The notes below the pieces were generated by a model. It made no database searches. It was given only the letters and a program-made list of their open reading frames with translations, and was not told the DNA's origin. From Variovorax boronicumulans (lineage in GTDB: Bacteria; Pseudomonadota; Gammaproteobacteria; Burkholderiales; Burkholderiaceae_C), in NCBI RefSeq assembly GCF_019352895.1, contig NZ_JAAAFX010000004.1, positions 2,536,971 through 2,600,970 of the forward strand: a stretch of DNA of 64,000 bases. The letters are read 5' to 3'. How positions within the stretch are numbered: position 1 is the stretch's first letter; every line of letters begins with the position of its first letter. Positions 21,770-30,754 of the stretch are shown piece after piece. Position numbers and translations under genes: made by a program.

Positions 21770-22773
21770 GCCGCCGCTCCCTGGCCGTGCAGCGCGGTGT
21801 GCGGATCGTGCGCGTCGTGCAGCCAGCAGGCCGCGCGCGTGGCACCGGCGTTGATCAGGTCGGGCCGCTCCTGCGTGCAGCGCTCGAACACGCGCGGGCA
21901 GCGCGGGTTGTAGGCGCAGCCGCGCGGAATGGCATTGAGGCGGGGCATGGCGCCGTCGATCTGGTTGAGGTGTTCGCGGTCGACTTCGATGTCGGGGATC
22001 GAGGCCATCAGGCCCATCGTGTAGGGATGCGCGGGCTGGTGGATCACCTCCTGCACCGGGCCGATCTCGGCGATCCGGCCGGCGTAGAGCACGGCCACGC
22101 GGTCGCAGGTCTCGGCGATCACGCCCATGTCGTGCGTGATCAGCATCACGGCGGCGCCGCGTTCCTTGCAGATGCGCTTGAGCAGCTGGATGATCTGCGC
22201 CTGAATCGACACGTCGAGCGCGGTGGTCGGCTCGTCGGCCACGATCAGCTTGGGCTCGGCCGCGAGCGCGAGCGCGATCACCACGCGCTGGCGCATGCCG
22301 CCGGAGAACTGGTGCGGAAAATGGTCGATGCGCTGTTCGGCCGCCGGGATGCCGGTGTCCTGCAGCAGCGCGATGGCACGCCGGCGGGCCTCGGCGCCGT
22401 TGACCGGCAGGTGCGCCTGGATGGTCTCGACCAGCTGGCGGCCCACGGTGTAGAGCGGGTTGAGCGAGGTCAGCGGGTCCTGGAAGATCGCGCCGATCTT
22501 GCGGCCACGGATGTGGCGCATCTTGTCGTGCGAGAGCTGGTCGATGCGTTCGCCCTCGAGCCGGATCTCGCCGCCGGCCACGCGGCCCGGTGGCTCGAGC
22601 AGGCCGATGATGGCCGCGCCGGTGAGCGACTTGCCGGCGCCGGACTCGCCGACCACACCGAGGATCTCGCCGGGGGCGATGTCGAAGGAGATGTTGTCCA
22701 GCGCGCGCAGCGTGCCGCGGCGGCCGGGGAACTCCACGACCAGGTTGCGGACTTCGAGCAGGGGGGCGGTCAT
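21766..22773 (-). CDS. Peptide ABC transporter ATP-binding protein (DppD/OppD type)
   Basis: 335 residues. Walker A is GESGAGKSL, then [18 protein letters not shown], signature [16 protein letters not shown], Walker [17 protein letters not shown] and the C-terminal [15 protein letters not shown]. The ATG at 22773 shares one base with the DppC-like stop (TGATG), so it is likely coupled to it. A longer upstream frame lies inside the permease gene and was rejected. Confidence 0.92.
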
Positions 22774-23684
22774 CAGCGGAGCCTCGGGTTGAGCGCGTCG
22801 CGCAGCCAGTCGCCCAGCAGGTTCACGCTGAGTGCGATCAGCACCAGCATGAGGCCGGGGAACACGATCATCCACCACTCGCCGGAGAACAGGTACTGGT
22901 TGCCGCTGTTGATCAGCGAGCCCAGCGAGGGCGAGGTCGGCGGCACGCCGACGCCGAGGAAGGACAGCGTCGCCTCGGTGATGATGGCGGTCGCGACCTG
23001 GATGGTGGCCAGCACCATCACCGGGCCGGTCACGTTGGGCAGCACGTGGCGCACCATGATGCGCAGCGGCGCCACGCCGATCACACGCGCGGCCTGCACG
23101 TATTCCTTGTTGCGTTCGACCATGGTCGAGCCGCGCACGGTGCGCGCGTAGTCGACCCACTTGGTCAGCGAGATCGAGAAGATCAGCACGCCGAAGGCCA
23201 CCGTGGTGTCGGCCTGCGGGAACAGGGCACGGCCGACGCCCGAGATCAGCAGCGCGACCAGGATCGGCGGGAAGGACAGCATCACGTCGCACAGGCGCAT
23301 CAGGGCCGCGTCGACCCAGCCGCCGCGAAAGCCCGCGATCAGCCCGAGCATGGTGCCGACCGCGACCGAAAGCACCACCGACACCACGCCGACGATCAGC
23401 GAGATGCGCGCGCCGTAGATCACCGCCGAGAGGATGTCGCGTCCCTGGTCGTCGGTGCCGAGGAAATATTTGCGGCTGCCTTCCGGATACCAGGCCGGCG
23501 GCAGGCGCGCGTCCATGAGCTCGAGCTTGGCCAGGTCGAAGGGGTTGTGCGGCGACACCCAGCCGGCGAACACCGCACAGAAGATGCAGACGAAGGCGAT
23601 CACCGCCGCCGCCATGGCGACGGGCGAGGTCCGGAAGCTGTAGCCGACGTCGCTGTCGTACCAGCGCGCGAGAGTATTTGTCAT
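22773..23684 (-). CDS. Peptide ABC transporter permease (DppC type)
   Basis: 303 residues. The N-terminal OppC-N segment is followed by [21 protein letters not shown], the DppC/OppC signature, and five to six membrane spans. The EAA loop is [22 protein letters not shown]. It starts after the repeat at 23742-23842, which separates it from the binding-protein gene. Confidence 0.92.
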   Translation of the reverse strand: MTNTLARWYDSDVGYSFRTSPVAMAAAVIAFVCIFCAVFAGWVSPHNPFDLAKLELMDARLPPAWYPEGSRKYFLGTDDQGRDILSAVIYGARISLIVGVVSVVLSVAVGTMLGLIAGFRGGWVDAALMRLCDVMLSFPPILVALLISGVGRALFPQADTTVAFGVLIFSISLTKWVDYARTVRGSTMVERNKEYVQAARVIGVAPLRIMVRHVLPNVTGPVMVLATIQVATAIITEATLSFLGVGVPPTSPSLGSLINSGNQYLFSGEWWMIVFPGLMLVLIALSVNLLGDWLRDALNPRLR

Positions 23685-23741
23685 CGTGAGAGTAGTGAAG
23701 GCGCCGCTTCTTGCCTGCCCGATGGCAAGCGAAGCGAAGCC

Positions 23742-23842
23742 CGTTCGTGAAACACCGCGGAACCGGCTTTGCCGGGCCGCTGGTGTTGCCCCCTTGAGGG
23801 GGAGTCCGGCGACACGCAGTGCGCCGGAGCCGGGGGTGGGCC
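23742..23842 (-). repeat. Dispersed GC-rich intergenic repeat inside the peptide operon
   Basis: Near-identical in outline to the copy at 1742: GTTCGTGAAACACCGCGG, GAACCGGCTTTGCCGGG, CCCCCTTGAGGGGG and GCGACACGCAGTGCGC. It ends three bases before the stop of the binding-protein gene. Confidence 0.88.
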
Positions 23843-23844
23843 AG

Positions 23845-25428
23845 TTACTTGATGCTCATCCACTTGAAGGGCATGTAGTTGTCGGCCATCTGCGTCAGCG
23901 CGACCTTCTTGCTCACGCCCCAGGCCAGCGTCTGCTGGTGCAGCGGCAGGTGGCCGACATCGGCGGTGTGCAGGTCGAAGGCTTCCTTGATCATCGCGTC
24001 GCGCTTGGCCTTGTCGGTCTCGGACTGGATCTTCTTGGTCAGCTCGTCGACCTTCGGGTTGCAATACGCGCCCAGGTTGAACTGGCCGGCGCCGGTCTTG
24101 TCATCAGGACAGGCCATCAGCGCGGTCAGCGCGTTGTGCGAGTCGTAGGTGGTCGGCGTCCAGCCCAGCATGTAGAAGCTGGTGTCGCGGCGCAGCACCT
24201 TCGGGAAATAGGTGCCCTTGGTCTCGGCCGCGAGGTTGATCTTCACGCCGATCTTCGCCAGGTTGGCGGCCACGGCCTGGCAGATCTGACCGTCGTTGAC
24301 GTAGCGGTCGTTCGGGCAGTTCATCGTGACCTCGAAGCCGTTCGGGTAGCCGGCTTCGGTCAGCAGCTTCTTGGCACCGTCGACGTCCAGCGGCAGGCGC
24401 TTGTCCTGGGCTTCGTTCCAGCCGTTGATGCCGGGGCCGACCATCAGCGCGGTCGGGCGCGAGGCGCCGCGCATCACGGTGCGCTGGATGCCGACGATGT
24501 CGATGGCCTGGTAGAAGGCCTGGCGCACGCGCTTGTCCTTGAACGGGTTCTTGCCCTTCACGTTGGAGTACTGCAGCTCGTCGCGCTTCTGGTCCATGCC
24601 CAGGAAGATGGTGCGCAGCTCGGGGCCGGCGATGACGCGTGCATTGGGGCTGGCGTTGATGCGCGCGATGTCCTGCACCGGCACGGGCTCCATCACGTCG
24701 ATCTCGCCCGAGACCAGGGCCGCGACGCGGGTGGCCGGATTGGCGATGGGCGTGAAGATGACTTCCTGCGCGTTGCCTTCGATCTTGCCCCAGTAGGTGG
24801 GGTTGCGCACGAACACCGTGCGCACGTTGGGCTGGCGCTCGCGCACGCGGTACGGGCCAGTGCCGTTGGCTTTGAACGAGGCGGTGTTCTCGATGCCCTT
24901 GCGGCGGTCGACCGGCGTGGTGGCCTTGTTTTCCTCGCACCACTTCTTGCTCAGGATCATGAGCTGGGTGATGACCTCGGGCAGGATCGGGAAGGGACCG
25001 CGGGTCTCGATCTCGACCACGAAGTCGTTGACCTTGCGCACTTCCTTGATGTCGGTGGTGTTGGACTTCATGTCCGAGCCTTCGCCGGCCGCGCGGGCGA
25101 AGCTGAAGATGACGTCGTCGGCGGTGAAGGGCGTGCCGTCGTGGAACTGCACGTTCTTGCGCAGTTCGAAGCGCCAGACGGTGTCCGAGGTCTGCTTCCA
25201 GCTGGTGGCCAGCAGCGGCGCCACGCTCATGTCCTTGTTGCGGCCGACCAGGGTTTCGTACACGTTGGCCGTGGTGCTGAGCTGCAGCGATTCGTTGAGC
25301 GAATGCGGGTCGAGCGACAGCGCATCGCCCTGGTTCGCCACGCGGATCGTCTGCGCGTTGGCGGCCGTACCGACGGCGCACAGCGCAGACAGGACGGCGG
25401 TGGCAAGCACGGTGGATTTGAGATTCAT
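23845..25428 (-). CDS. Peptide ABC transporter periplasmic binding protein (family 5)
   Basis: 527 residues. Signal peptide MNLKSTVLATAVLSALCAVG plus TAANA, cleaved near residue 25, with GGAGT-type ribosome site before the ATG at 25428. Family-5 hallmarks include ALSLDPHSLNESLQ near the N-terminus, FELRKNVQFHDGTPFTADDV and GTGPYRVRERQPN. It binds peptides or, in related systems, other amides. The adjacent M20 amidohydrolase hints that N-acylated amino acids or amide-linked peptides are the cargo (inference). Confidence 0.92.
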   Translation of the reverse strand: MNLKSTVLATAVLSALCAVGTAANAQTIRVANQGDALSLDPHSLNESLQLSTTANVYETLVGRNKDMSVAPLLATSWKQTSDTVWRFELRKNVQFHDGTPFTADDVIFSFARAAGEGSDMKSNTTDIKEVRKVNDFVVEIETRGPFPILPEVITQLMILSKKWCEENKATTPVDRRKGIENTASFKANGTGPYRVRERQPNVRTVFVRNPTYWGKIEGNAQEVIFTPIANPATRVAALVSGEIDVMEPVPVQDIARINASPNARVIAGPELRTIFLGMDQKRDELQYSNVKGKNPFKDKRVRQAFYQAIDIVGIQRTVMRGASRPTALMVGPGINGWNEAQDKRLPLDVDGAKKLLTEAGYPNGFEVTMNCPNDRYVNDGQICQAVAANLAKIGVKINLAAETKGTYFPKVLRRDTSFYMLGWTPTTYDSHNALTALMACPDDKTGAGQFNLGAYCNPKVDELTKKIQSETDKAKRDAMIKEAFDLHTADVGHLPLHQQTLAWGVSKKVALTQMADNYMPFKWMSIK

Positions 25429-25460
25429 GGGTGGACTCCTGACTGCGTTGAAAAAATGGT

Positions 25461-26684
25461 TCAGGCCTGCGCGAGCGGCATGCCCTGCTCGACGAGGCCG
25501 GCATGCAGGGCGGCGCCCAGCGGCAGGATCTCGTCGTTGAAGTCGTATCGGCTGTTGTGCAGCGAGGTGCTGCCCGCGCCACTGCTGCCGCCCTGCCCGA
25601 TGCGCAGGTACGCGCCCGGCTTGACCTGCAGCATGAAGGAGAAATCCTCGGCGCCCATGCTCGGCTCCATGTCGCGCTCGACATGCTCGGCACCCACCAG
25701 GCGCTCGGCCACGTCGGCGGCAAAGGCGGCTTCGCGCGCGGTGTTGATCGTGGCCGGATAGATCCGTTCGTAGTTGATGCTGGCGCTGGCACCGAAGCCC
25801 AGCGCCACGCCGCTGCAGAGTTCGCGCAGGCGATGCTCGATCATGTCCTGCACCTCGGTGCTGAAGGTGCGCACCGTGCCGACCAGCGTGGCCTTGCCCG
25901 GGATCACGCTCATCGCGCCCAGGTCGCCCGCCTGCATCGCACAGATGCTGACCACGGCGCTGTCGATCGGGCGCACGTTGCGCGAGACCAGGCTCTGCAC
26001 CGCCGTGATGAGGTGCGCCGACACCAGCACCGGGTCGATGGTCTGGTAGGCATGGGCGCCATGCCCGCCGCGGCCCGTGACGTCGATCGTGATGCGGTCG
26101 GCGGCCGCCATCATCGCGCCCATGTTGAGGCCGATGGTGCCCGGCTTCATCGAGGGCCAGTTGTGCATGCCGTAGACCGACTGCACCGGGAAGCGCTCGA
26201 ACAGGCCGTCCTCGATCATCACGCGCGCGCCCGCGAAGCCTTCTTCGCCGGGCTGGAAGATCAGCACCGCGGTGCCGTCGAAATTGCGCGTCTGGGCCAG
26301 GTAGCGCGCCGCGCCGACCAGCATGGTGGTGTGGCCGTCGTGGCCGCAGCCGTGCATCAGGCCGTGCTTGGCCGACTTCCAGGTGAAGTCGTTGTGCTCG
26401 GTCATGGGCAGCGCGTCCATGTCGGCACGCAGGCCGATCATCGCGCCGCGCGTGTCGCTGCGGCCGCGGATCAGGGCCACGAAGCCGGTCTTGCCGATGT
26501 TCTCGTGGATCGCGTCGACGCCGCAGGCGCGCAGCGCCTCCTTCACGCGCGCGGCGGTGTAGACCTCCTCGAAGCCGAGCTCGGGGTGCGCGTGCAGGTC
26601 GCGGCGCAATGCCGTGAGTTCGGGGTGGAATTCGGCGATGTGCGCGAAGGCGCGGCCCGAGGGCCGCAGTCGTGCCGTCTGCAT
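25461..26684 (-). CDS. M20-family amidohydrolase (hippurate hydrolase/aminoacylase type)
   Basis: 407-residue metallo-hydrolase of the M20D group. Motifs: LRRDLHAHPELGFEE, LRADMDALPM, the metal-binding HGCGHDGHTTML, catalytic QPGEEGFAGA, and GAEDFSFML near the C-terminus. It removes acyl groups from N-acyl amino acids in the cytoplasm. It sits between the DppB-like permease (two bases away) and the binding protein, so it is part of the uptake operon and may act on the imported compound. Confidence 0.9.
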   Translation of the reverse strand: MQTARLRPSGRAFAHIAEFHPELTALRRDLHAHPELGFEEVYTAARVKEALRACGVDAIHENIGKTGFVALIRGRSDTRGAMIGLRADMDALPMTEHNDFTWKSAKHGLMHGCGHDGHTTMLVGAARYLAQTRNFDGTAVLIFQPGEEGFAGARVMIEDGLFERFPVQSVYGMHNWPSMKPGTIGLNMGAMMAAADRITIDVTGRGGHGAHAYQTIDPVLVSAHLITAVQSLVSRNVRPIDSAVVSICAMQAGDLGAMSVIPGKATLVGTVRTFSTEVQDMIEHRLRELCSGVALGFGASASINYERIYPATINTAREAAFAADVAERLVGAEHVERDMEPSMGAEDFSFMLQVKPGAYLRIGQGGSSGAGSTSLHNSRYDFNDEILPLGAALHAGLVEQGMPLAQA

Positions 26685-26685
26685 C

Positions 26686-27666
26686 TCAGTGGCCTCCGGC
26701 CTTGCCCACGCGCAGGCGGGGATCGACCGCGAAGTACAGCAGGTCGACGACCAGGTTGATGACCACGAAGATCAGCGCGATCAGGCACAGGTAGGCCGAC
26801 ATCACCGGGATGTCGGCAAAGGTCACGGCCTGGATGAACAGCAGGCCCATGCCCGGCCACTGGAACACGCTCTCGGTGATGATGGCAAAGGCGATCAGGC
26901 CGCCGAGCTGCAGCCCGGTGATGGTCATCACCGGCACCAGCGTGTTCTTCAGCGCATGGCCGAAATGGATGGCGCGGTTGCTCAGGCCCCGTGCCCGCGC
27001 GAACTTGATGTAGTCGGTGCGCAGCACCTCCAGCATCTCGGCACGCACCAGCCGCATGATCAGCGTGAGCTGGAAGATCGCCAGCGTGATCGACGGCAGG
27101 ATCACATGCATCCAGCCATCGACGGTGAAGAGCCCGCTGCTCCACCAGCCGAGCTGCACCGTCTCGCCGCGCCCGAAGCTGGGGAACCAGCCGAGGTGCA
27201 CCGCGAACACGAGGATCAGCAGGATGCCGATCAGGAAGGTCGGCAGCGACACGCCCACCAGGGACAGCGTCATGAAGACCTGGCTCATGAAGGAGCCGCG
27301 GCGCAGCGCGGTGTAGACGCCCATCGGGATGCCGATGGCCAGCGCCATCACACCCGCGACCAGCGCGAGCTCCAGCGTGGCCGGAAAGCGCTCGCCGATC
27401 AGCCGAGAGACCTTGGCCCCCTGGCGCAGGCTCAGGCCGAACTCGCCCTGCACCGCATTCGACAGGAAGTGCCAGAACTGGACGAAGAAGGGTTGGTCCA
27501 GGCCCAGGTCCGAGCGCAGCTGTTGGATCTGTTCAGGCTTCGCATCCTGTCCCAAAAGGAACACGACCGGGTCGCCGACATACTGGAACAACAAGAAGGA
27601 GATGAACGCCACCGCGACCATCACGATCGCAGCCTGAAACAGGCGACGCAGAACAAAAGCAAGCAT
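26686..27666 (-). CDS. Peptide ABC transporter permease (DppB type), first operon gene
   Basis: 326 residues with an N-terminal span (LRRLFQAAIVMVAVAFISFL) and about five more. DppB features include DLGLDQPFFVQFWHFL, ERFPATLELALVA and FARARGLSNRAIHFGHAL with a final VDPRLRVG. Its ATG has no evident Shine-Dalgarno on the minus strand. A sigma-54-type promoter lies 36-51 bases upstream. Pairs with the DppC-type permease. Confidence 0.92.
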   Translation of the reverse strand: MLAFVLRRLFQAAIVMVAVAFISFLLFQYVGDPVVFLLGQDAKPEQIQQLRSDLGLDQPFFVQFWHFLSNAVQGEFGLSLRQGAKVSRLIGERFPATLELALVAGVMALAIGIPMGVYTALRRGSFMSQVFMTLSLVGVSLPTFLIGILLILVFAVHLGWFPSFGRGETVQLGWWSSGLFTVDGWMHVILPSITLAIFQLTLIMRLVRAEMLEVLRTDYIKFARARGLSNRAIHFGHALKNTLVPVMTITGLQLGGLIAFAIITESVFQWPGMGLLFIQAVTFADIPVMSAYLCLIALIFVVINLVVDLLYFAVDPRLRVGKAGGH

Positions 27667-27701
27667 TCAGGAGATGGCAGTCAAAAGGGTGAATGCTACA
27701 G

Positions 27702-27717
27702 AGCAAGCACCGTGCCC
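27702..27717 (-). promoter_or_regulatory. Sigma-54 (-24/-12) promoter for the peptide operon
   Basis: On the minus strand the sequence is GGGCACGGTGCTTGCT, matching the consensus GGCACG-N4-TTGCW exactly apart from the first T. The GG and GC pairs are 12 bases apart. It lies in the gap upstream of the DppB-type gene. No sigma-54 activator gene is seen nearby. Confidence 0.6.
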
Positions 27718-27772
27718 GACCCCGGGTCAAGCGATGTTGACAATTGCCGGCAGATGCGGTGTGCGCGCACTG

Positions 27773-27785
27773 TTTTGGACCAAAA
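27773..27785. promoter_or_regulatory. Palindrome TTTTGGACCAAAA, possible activator site
   Basis: Perfect 13-bp palindrome (six-base arms around a central A), 56 bases upstream of the sigma-54 -24 element, a usual distance for an enhancer-binding or other activator protein. The binding protein is unknown. Confidence 0.35.
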
Positions 27786-27813
27786 AGGCCCGATCTTGCG
27801 AACGACGCGCATG

Positions 27814-27846
27814 AAAAAAGCCGCCCGGCTTGCGCCGGGCGGCTTT
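27814..27846 (-). terminator. Rho-independent terminator of the porin gene
   Basis: AAAGCCGCCCGG (27817-27828) and CCGGGCGGCTTT (27835-27846) form a 12-bp perfect stem with a 6-base loop, followed on the minus strand by a run of T. It begins 40 bases after the porin stop. Confidence 0.93.
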
Positions 27847-27885
27847 GGGTTCTGTCAACCAAACTGGCCAGAGGCCAGCGAGGGA

Positions 27886-29013
27886 TTAGAACGAGTGACG
27901 GATACCGAAGTCGTAGCCGTTCGAGCTCTTGTTGACGGAGCCAGCGATCGGGGTGCCAACAGCGTTGCCGCCCGGGTAGGTCGTGAAGGCTGCGCCGTTC
28001 TTGTTGGACACGTGAGCCAGCGTAGCGTACAGAGCCGTGCGCTTCGACAGGTTGTGCACGTAGCCGAGTGCGAACTTCTGAGCCTTCGGGTCAGCCGACA
28101 CGCCGTCGACATCGAGCTTGACGATCGAGTACGAAGCGCGGATCAGGCCAGCACCGATCGGAGCGGTAGCGCCGATCAGGAAGCCGTTGGCCTTGGCATC
28201 GATGTCAGCCAGACCGGTTTGTTGCACGTCGTTCTTGACTTGCGACAGTTCACCGAAGAGCTTGACGACGCCGAAGTCGTACGAAGCGCCGAGGTTCAGC
28301 GTGTTCACGTCAACCGTAGCGGTAGCCGAGTTGAAGGTCTTGCTTTGAGCGTAGGCCAGAGCGACGTCCAGCGGGCCGTTGGCGTAGCCGATGCGACCAC
28401 CGGTGTAACGACCAGCCTTGCTGTTGAAGCCGGTGTCGTTGTGCACTTGCTCGTCCAGGCCGAGTTGCACTTGACCGTAGAAACCACCCAGGTTCGGCGG
28501 CAGGAAGTAGCCGATGGTGTTGCTTGCACGGACGTAGTTGCCGTCGGTCACAGCAGCCAAGCCCAGGCCGCCTGGGACCAGGCCACCAGCGTTGTGGATG
28601 GTCGAGATCAGGTTCGTGCCGGCGCCGTTGGTGCCGAACGGATCGAACACGGTGTCGTTCCAGAAGGTCGGGGTGTAATCACGGCCGAGGCGGATTTCAC
28701 CGAAACCACCCGACAGGCTCACGGTCGAACGACGCGTGAAGTCGAAGGGACGAGCCTTGCTGCCGTCGTCGTTCGACAGCGGAGCTTCGAGCCAGAAACC
28801 AGCAGCCAGGCCGCCACCGAGGTCTTCGGTGCCGCGGAAGCCCAGACGGCTGGAGTTGTAGCCGCCGTTACCCAGCACGGTCTGGCTTTGACCATCCTTG
28901 ACCGAGTAGTGGCTGACCGAAGCGTCGACGATACCGAACAGGGTGACCGACGACTGGGCCGAGGCAACACCGGCAGCAGCCAGAACAGCCAGAGCAACTA
29001 GGGATTTTTTCAT
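27886..29013 (-). CDS. Outer-membrane porin, Gram-negative porin family 4
   Basis: 375 residues. Signal peptide MKKSLVALAVLAAAGVASA^QSSVTLFG is the standard betaproteobacterial porin start, preceded by GGAGA. The chain has alternating beta strands of a 16-strand trimeric porin, an early GFRGTEDLGGGLAAGFWLE, and ends in the terminal Phe (YDFGIRHSF) needed for outer-membrane insertion. It sits beside the peptide transporter and is likely a general diffusion pore; it has its own terminator. Confidence 0.95.
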   Translation of the reverse strand: MKKSLVALAVLAAAGVASAQSSVTLFGIVDASVSHYSVKDGQSQTVLGNGGYNSSRLGFRGTEDLGGGLAAGFWLEAPLSNDDGSKARPFDFTRRSTVSLSGGFGEIRLGRDYTPTFWNDTVFDPFGTNGAGTNLISTIHNAGGLVPGGLGLAAVTDGNYVRASNTIGYFLPPNLGGFYGQVQLGLDEQVHNDTGFNSKAGRYTGGRIGYANGPLDVALAYAQSKTFNSATATVDVNTLNLGASYDFGVVKLFGELSQVKNDVQQTGLADIDAKANGFLIGATAPIGAGLIRASYSIVKLDVDGVSADPKAQKFALGYVHNLSKRTALYATLAHVSNKNGAAFTTYPGGNAVGTPIAGSVNKSSNGYDFGIRHSF

Positions 29014-29294
29014 TGCAAGTTTCTCCAAGGTTAAACATAGGGCTCCGGTGCAGAGAGAACGCTGTGCTGAACACTTTGCGCTCCCACCGGACCCCGGGCC
29101 AACCTCCTTTTGGGAAGTTGTTGCTATTGCACCAGACCATCCGCGGCAGGGCAAAAGAATTCACCCGAAATGTCGACTGGGCCGCGCCTTTCGTTGCAAA
29201 GATGCGACAAAGCGCCCCCAGCCTCCAAACCTCCACCATGTGAAAAGCGCCAGCCGCCTCTTGGCACGGCCGTCCACCACGTCAGAATGGCCGG

Positions 29295-29924
29295 ATGCTT
29301 CGCTCCATCGACCCGTTCCTCGTGGCCGCCGACTCGGCCTTGCGCACCCTGTTCGCCAAACCACACGCCACGCGCGCCACGCCCGCGCCCGACACGCCGC
29401 CCTCGGACCTGACACCGGCCCAGCGCAAGGAAGCCGGTGCGCTGATGCGAGTGAACCACGTGGGCGAGGTGTGCGCCCAGGCGCTCTACACGGCCCAGGC
29501 GGCCTCCACCCGCGATCCGGTCCTGCGCGCACACTTCATGGAGGCCGCGCAGGAAGAGACCGATCACCTGGCCTGGACCCGCGAACGCCTGGATGCGCTG
29601 GGCGACCGGCCTTCGTGGCTGAATCCGCTCTGGTATGCCGGCGCCTTCGGGCTGGGCCTGCTGGCCGGGCGCGCCGGCGACCCGCTGAGCCTGGGCTTCG
29701 TGGCCGAGACCGAGCGGCAGGTCGAGGCGCACCTCGACAGCCACCTCGGCCGCCTGCCCGCGGGCGACACCGAATCCCGTGCCGTGGTGAACCAGATGAA
29801 GCTCGACGAAGCACGCCACGCCGCCCAGGCCTGGGATGCCGGCGCCACCGACCTGCCGGCGCCGGCCAAGCTGCTGATGCGGGCCGCCTCCCGGGTCATG
29901 ACCACGGTGGCGCACCGGATCTGA
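29295..29924 (+). CDS. coq7: Ubiquinone biosynthesis 5-demethoxyubiquinol hydroxylase Coq7
   Basis: 209 residues. A di-iron four-helix enzyme that adds the last ring hydroxyl in ubiquinone synthesis. Ligand motifs are [19 protein letters not shown], the second-half [14 protein letters not shown], and DEARHAAQ. The ATG at 29295 gives a hydrophilic start followed by [20 protein letters not shown], typical of the Burkholderiales form. It is convergent with the OsmC gene 15 bases away. Confidence 0.95.
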   Translation: MLRSIDPFLVAADSALRTLFAKPHATRATPAPDTPPSDLTPAQRKEAGALMRVNHVGEVCAQALYTAQAASTRDPVLRAHFMEAAQEETDHLAWTRERLDALGDRPSWLNPLWYAGAFGLGLLAGRAGDPLSLGFVAETERQVEAHLDSHLGRLPAGDTESRAVVNQMKLDEARHAAQAWDAGATDLPAPAKLLMRAASRVMTTVAHRI

Positions 29925-29939
29925 CGCCACGGCCTCCGC

Positions 29940-30389
29940 TCAGCGCTCGATCAGGTCGAAGCTGGTCGTGATCTCGGCCATCTTGCCCAGCATGATGCTG
30001 GCCGAGCAGTAGGTGTCGTGGCTCAGGGCGATGGCGCGCTCGACGGCGGCCGCCGGGATGCCCTTGCCGGTCACGGTGAAGTGCATGTGGATCTTGGTGA
30101 ACACCTTGGGATCGGTCTCGGCGCGCTCGCTGGTCAGCTTGACGCTGCAACCTTCCACGGCATGCCGGCCGCGCTTGAGGATCAGCACCACGTCGTAGGC
30201 GGTGCAGCCGCCGGTGCCGGCGAGCACCGTCTCCATCGGTCGCGGCGCGAGGTTCTGGCCCCCGTTCTGCGGCTTGGCGGCATCGGGGGCGCCGTCCATC
30301 GTGAGGACGTGACCACTGCCGGTCTCGGCCACGAAGCCCATGGCCGATCGCGTGCCCGCGTTGCCGGTCCAGCTGACTGTGCATTCCAT
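29940..30389 (-). CDS. OsmC-family peroxide reductase-like protein
   Basis: 149 residues. The two cysteines of the OsmC family are at positions 62 (TGGCTAYD) and 128 (HDTYCSAS); they normally reduce organic peroxides. N-terminal ECTVSWTGNAGTRS starts the first sheet. It may protect against lipid hydroperoxides; a lipoxygenase that makes such products is encoded at 48717, but too far away to infer a link. Monocistronic. Confidence 0.88.
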   Translation of the reverse strand: MECTVSWTGNAGTRSAMGFVAETGSGHVLTMDGAPDAAKPQNGGQNLAPRPMETVLAGTGGCTAYDVVLILKRGRHAVEGCSVKLTSERAETDPKVFTKIHMHFTVTGKGIPAAAVERAIALSHDTYCSASIMLGKMAEITTSFDLIER

Positions 30390-30472
30390 GTCTCAAACTC
30401 CAGAAAAGTAGGCGCTACCGTCTAAAAATCACGGTGGCGGCCCGATTTGTGTGGGAAAAGCATCACTGCTTG

Positions 30473-30500
30473 TTGCATTGCAGCAAACAACCGATATACT
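30473..30500 (+). promoter_or_regulatory. Strong sigma-70 promoter for a small transcription unit
   Basis: TTGCAT (-35) and TATACT (-10) are separated by 16 bases. The next feature is a structured segment ending in a terminator, so the transcript should be about 90 nt. Confidence 0.65.
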
Positions 30501-30506
30501 TTATTT

Positions 30507-30597
30507 CATCGCACACAGACATGTGTGCACCGGTTGTCTCCTCCACCCTCTCAATTGGTGGATTTAGCCCCGAGTCGCAAGACTCGGGGCTTTTTTC
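30507..30597 (+). ncRNA. Putative ~90-nt small RNA, or attenuator leader of ilvA
   Basis: Three hairpins follow the promoter: GCACACA/TGTGTGC (30511-30528), TCCACC/GGTGGA (30542-30562), and a terminator stem GCCCCGAGTC/GACTCGGGGC with a GNRA loop (30567-30590), then six T. A CTCCTCC stretch at 30538-30544 complements a Shine-Dalgarno. A short frame ATG at 30521 reads MCAPVVSSTLSIGGF and runs through the terminator, so a leader peptide that attenuates ilvA is an alternative. ilvA starts 158 bases downstream. Confidence 0.55.
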
Positions 30598-30611
30598 TTG
30601 AAGGCTGTCCC

Positions 30612-30688
30612 ACCCCCGAAGCGCTTTCAGCGCTTTCCCCTCAATGGGGCGACACCGGCGGCCTGGCAAAGCCAGTTCTGCGGTGTCC
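30612..30688 (+). repeat. Dispersed repeat, divergent copy upstream of ilvA
   Basis: Shares CCCCTCAATGGGG, GCGGCCTGGCAAAGCCAG and CTGCGGTGT with the tandem copies at 20525, with several substitutions that keep the stem (TGGC/GCCA). Same orientation as those copies. Confidence 0.75.
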
Positions 30689-30754
30689 CTGGAATGGCTT
30701 GCGCCGGTTTTGGAGGTGCGAGGCAGCGCAGTGGAAAACTATCATCGGGACTCC

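Noticed and set aside
29014..29294. Gene upstream of the porin
   Set aside because: No open frame with a domain; treated as porin and coq7 promoter region.
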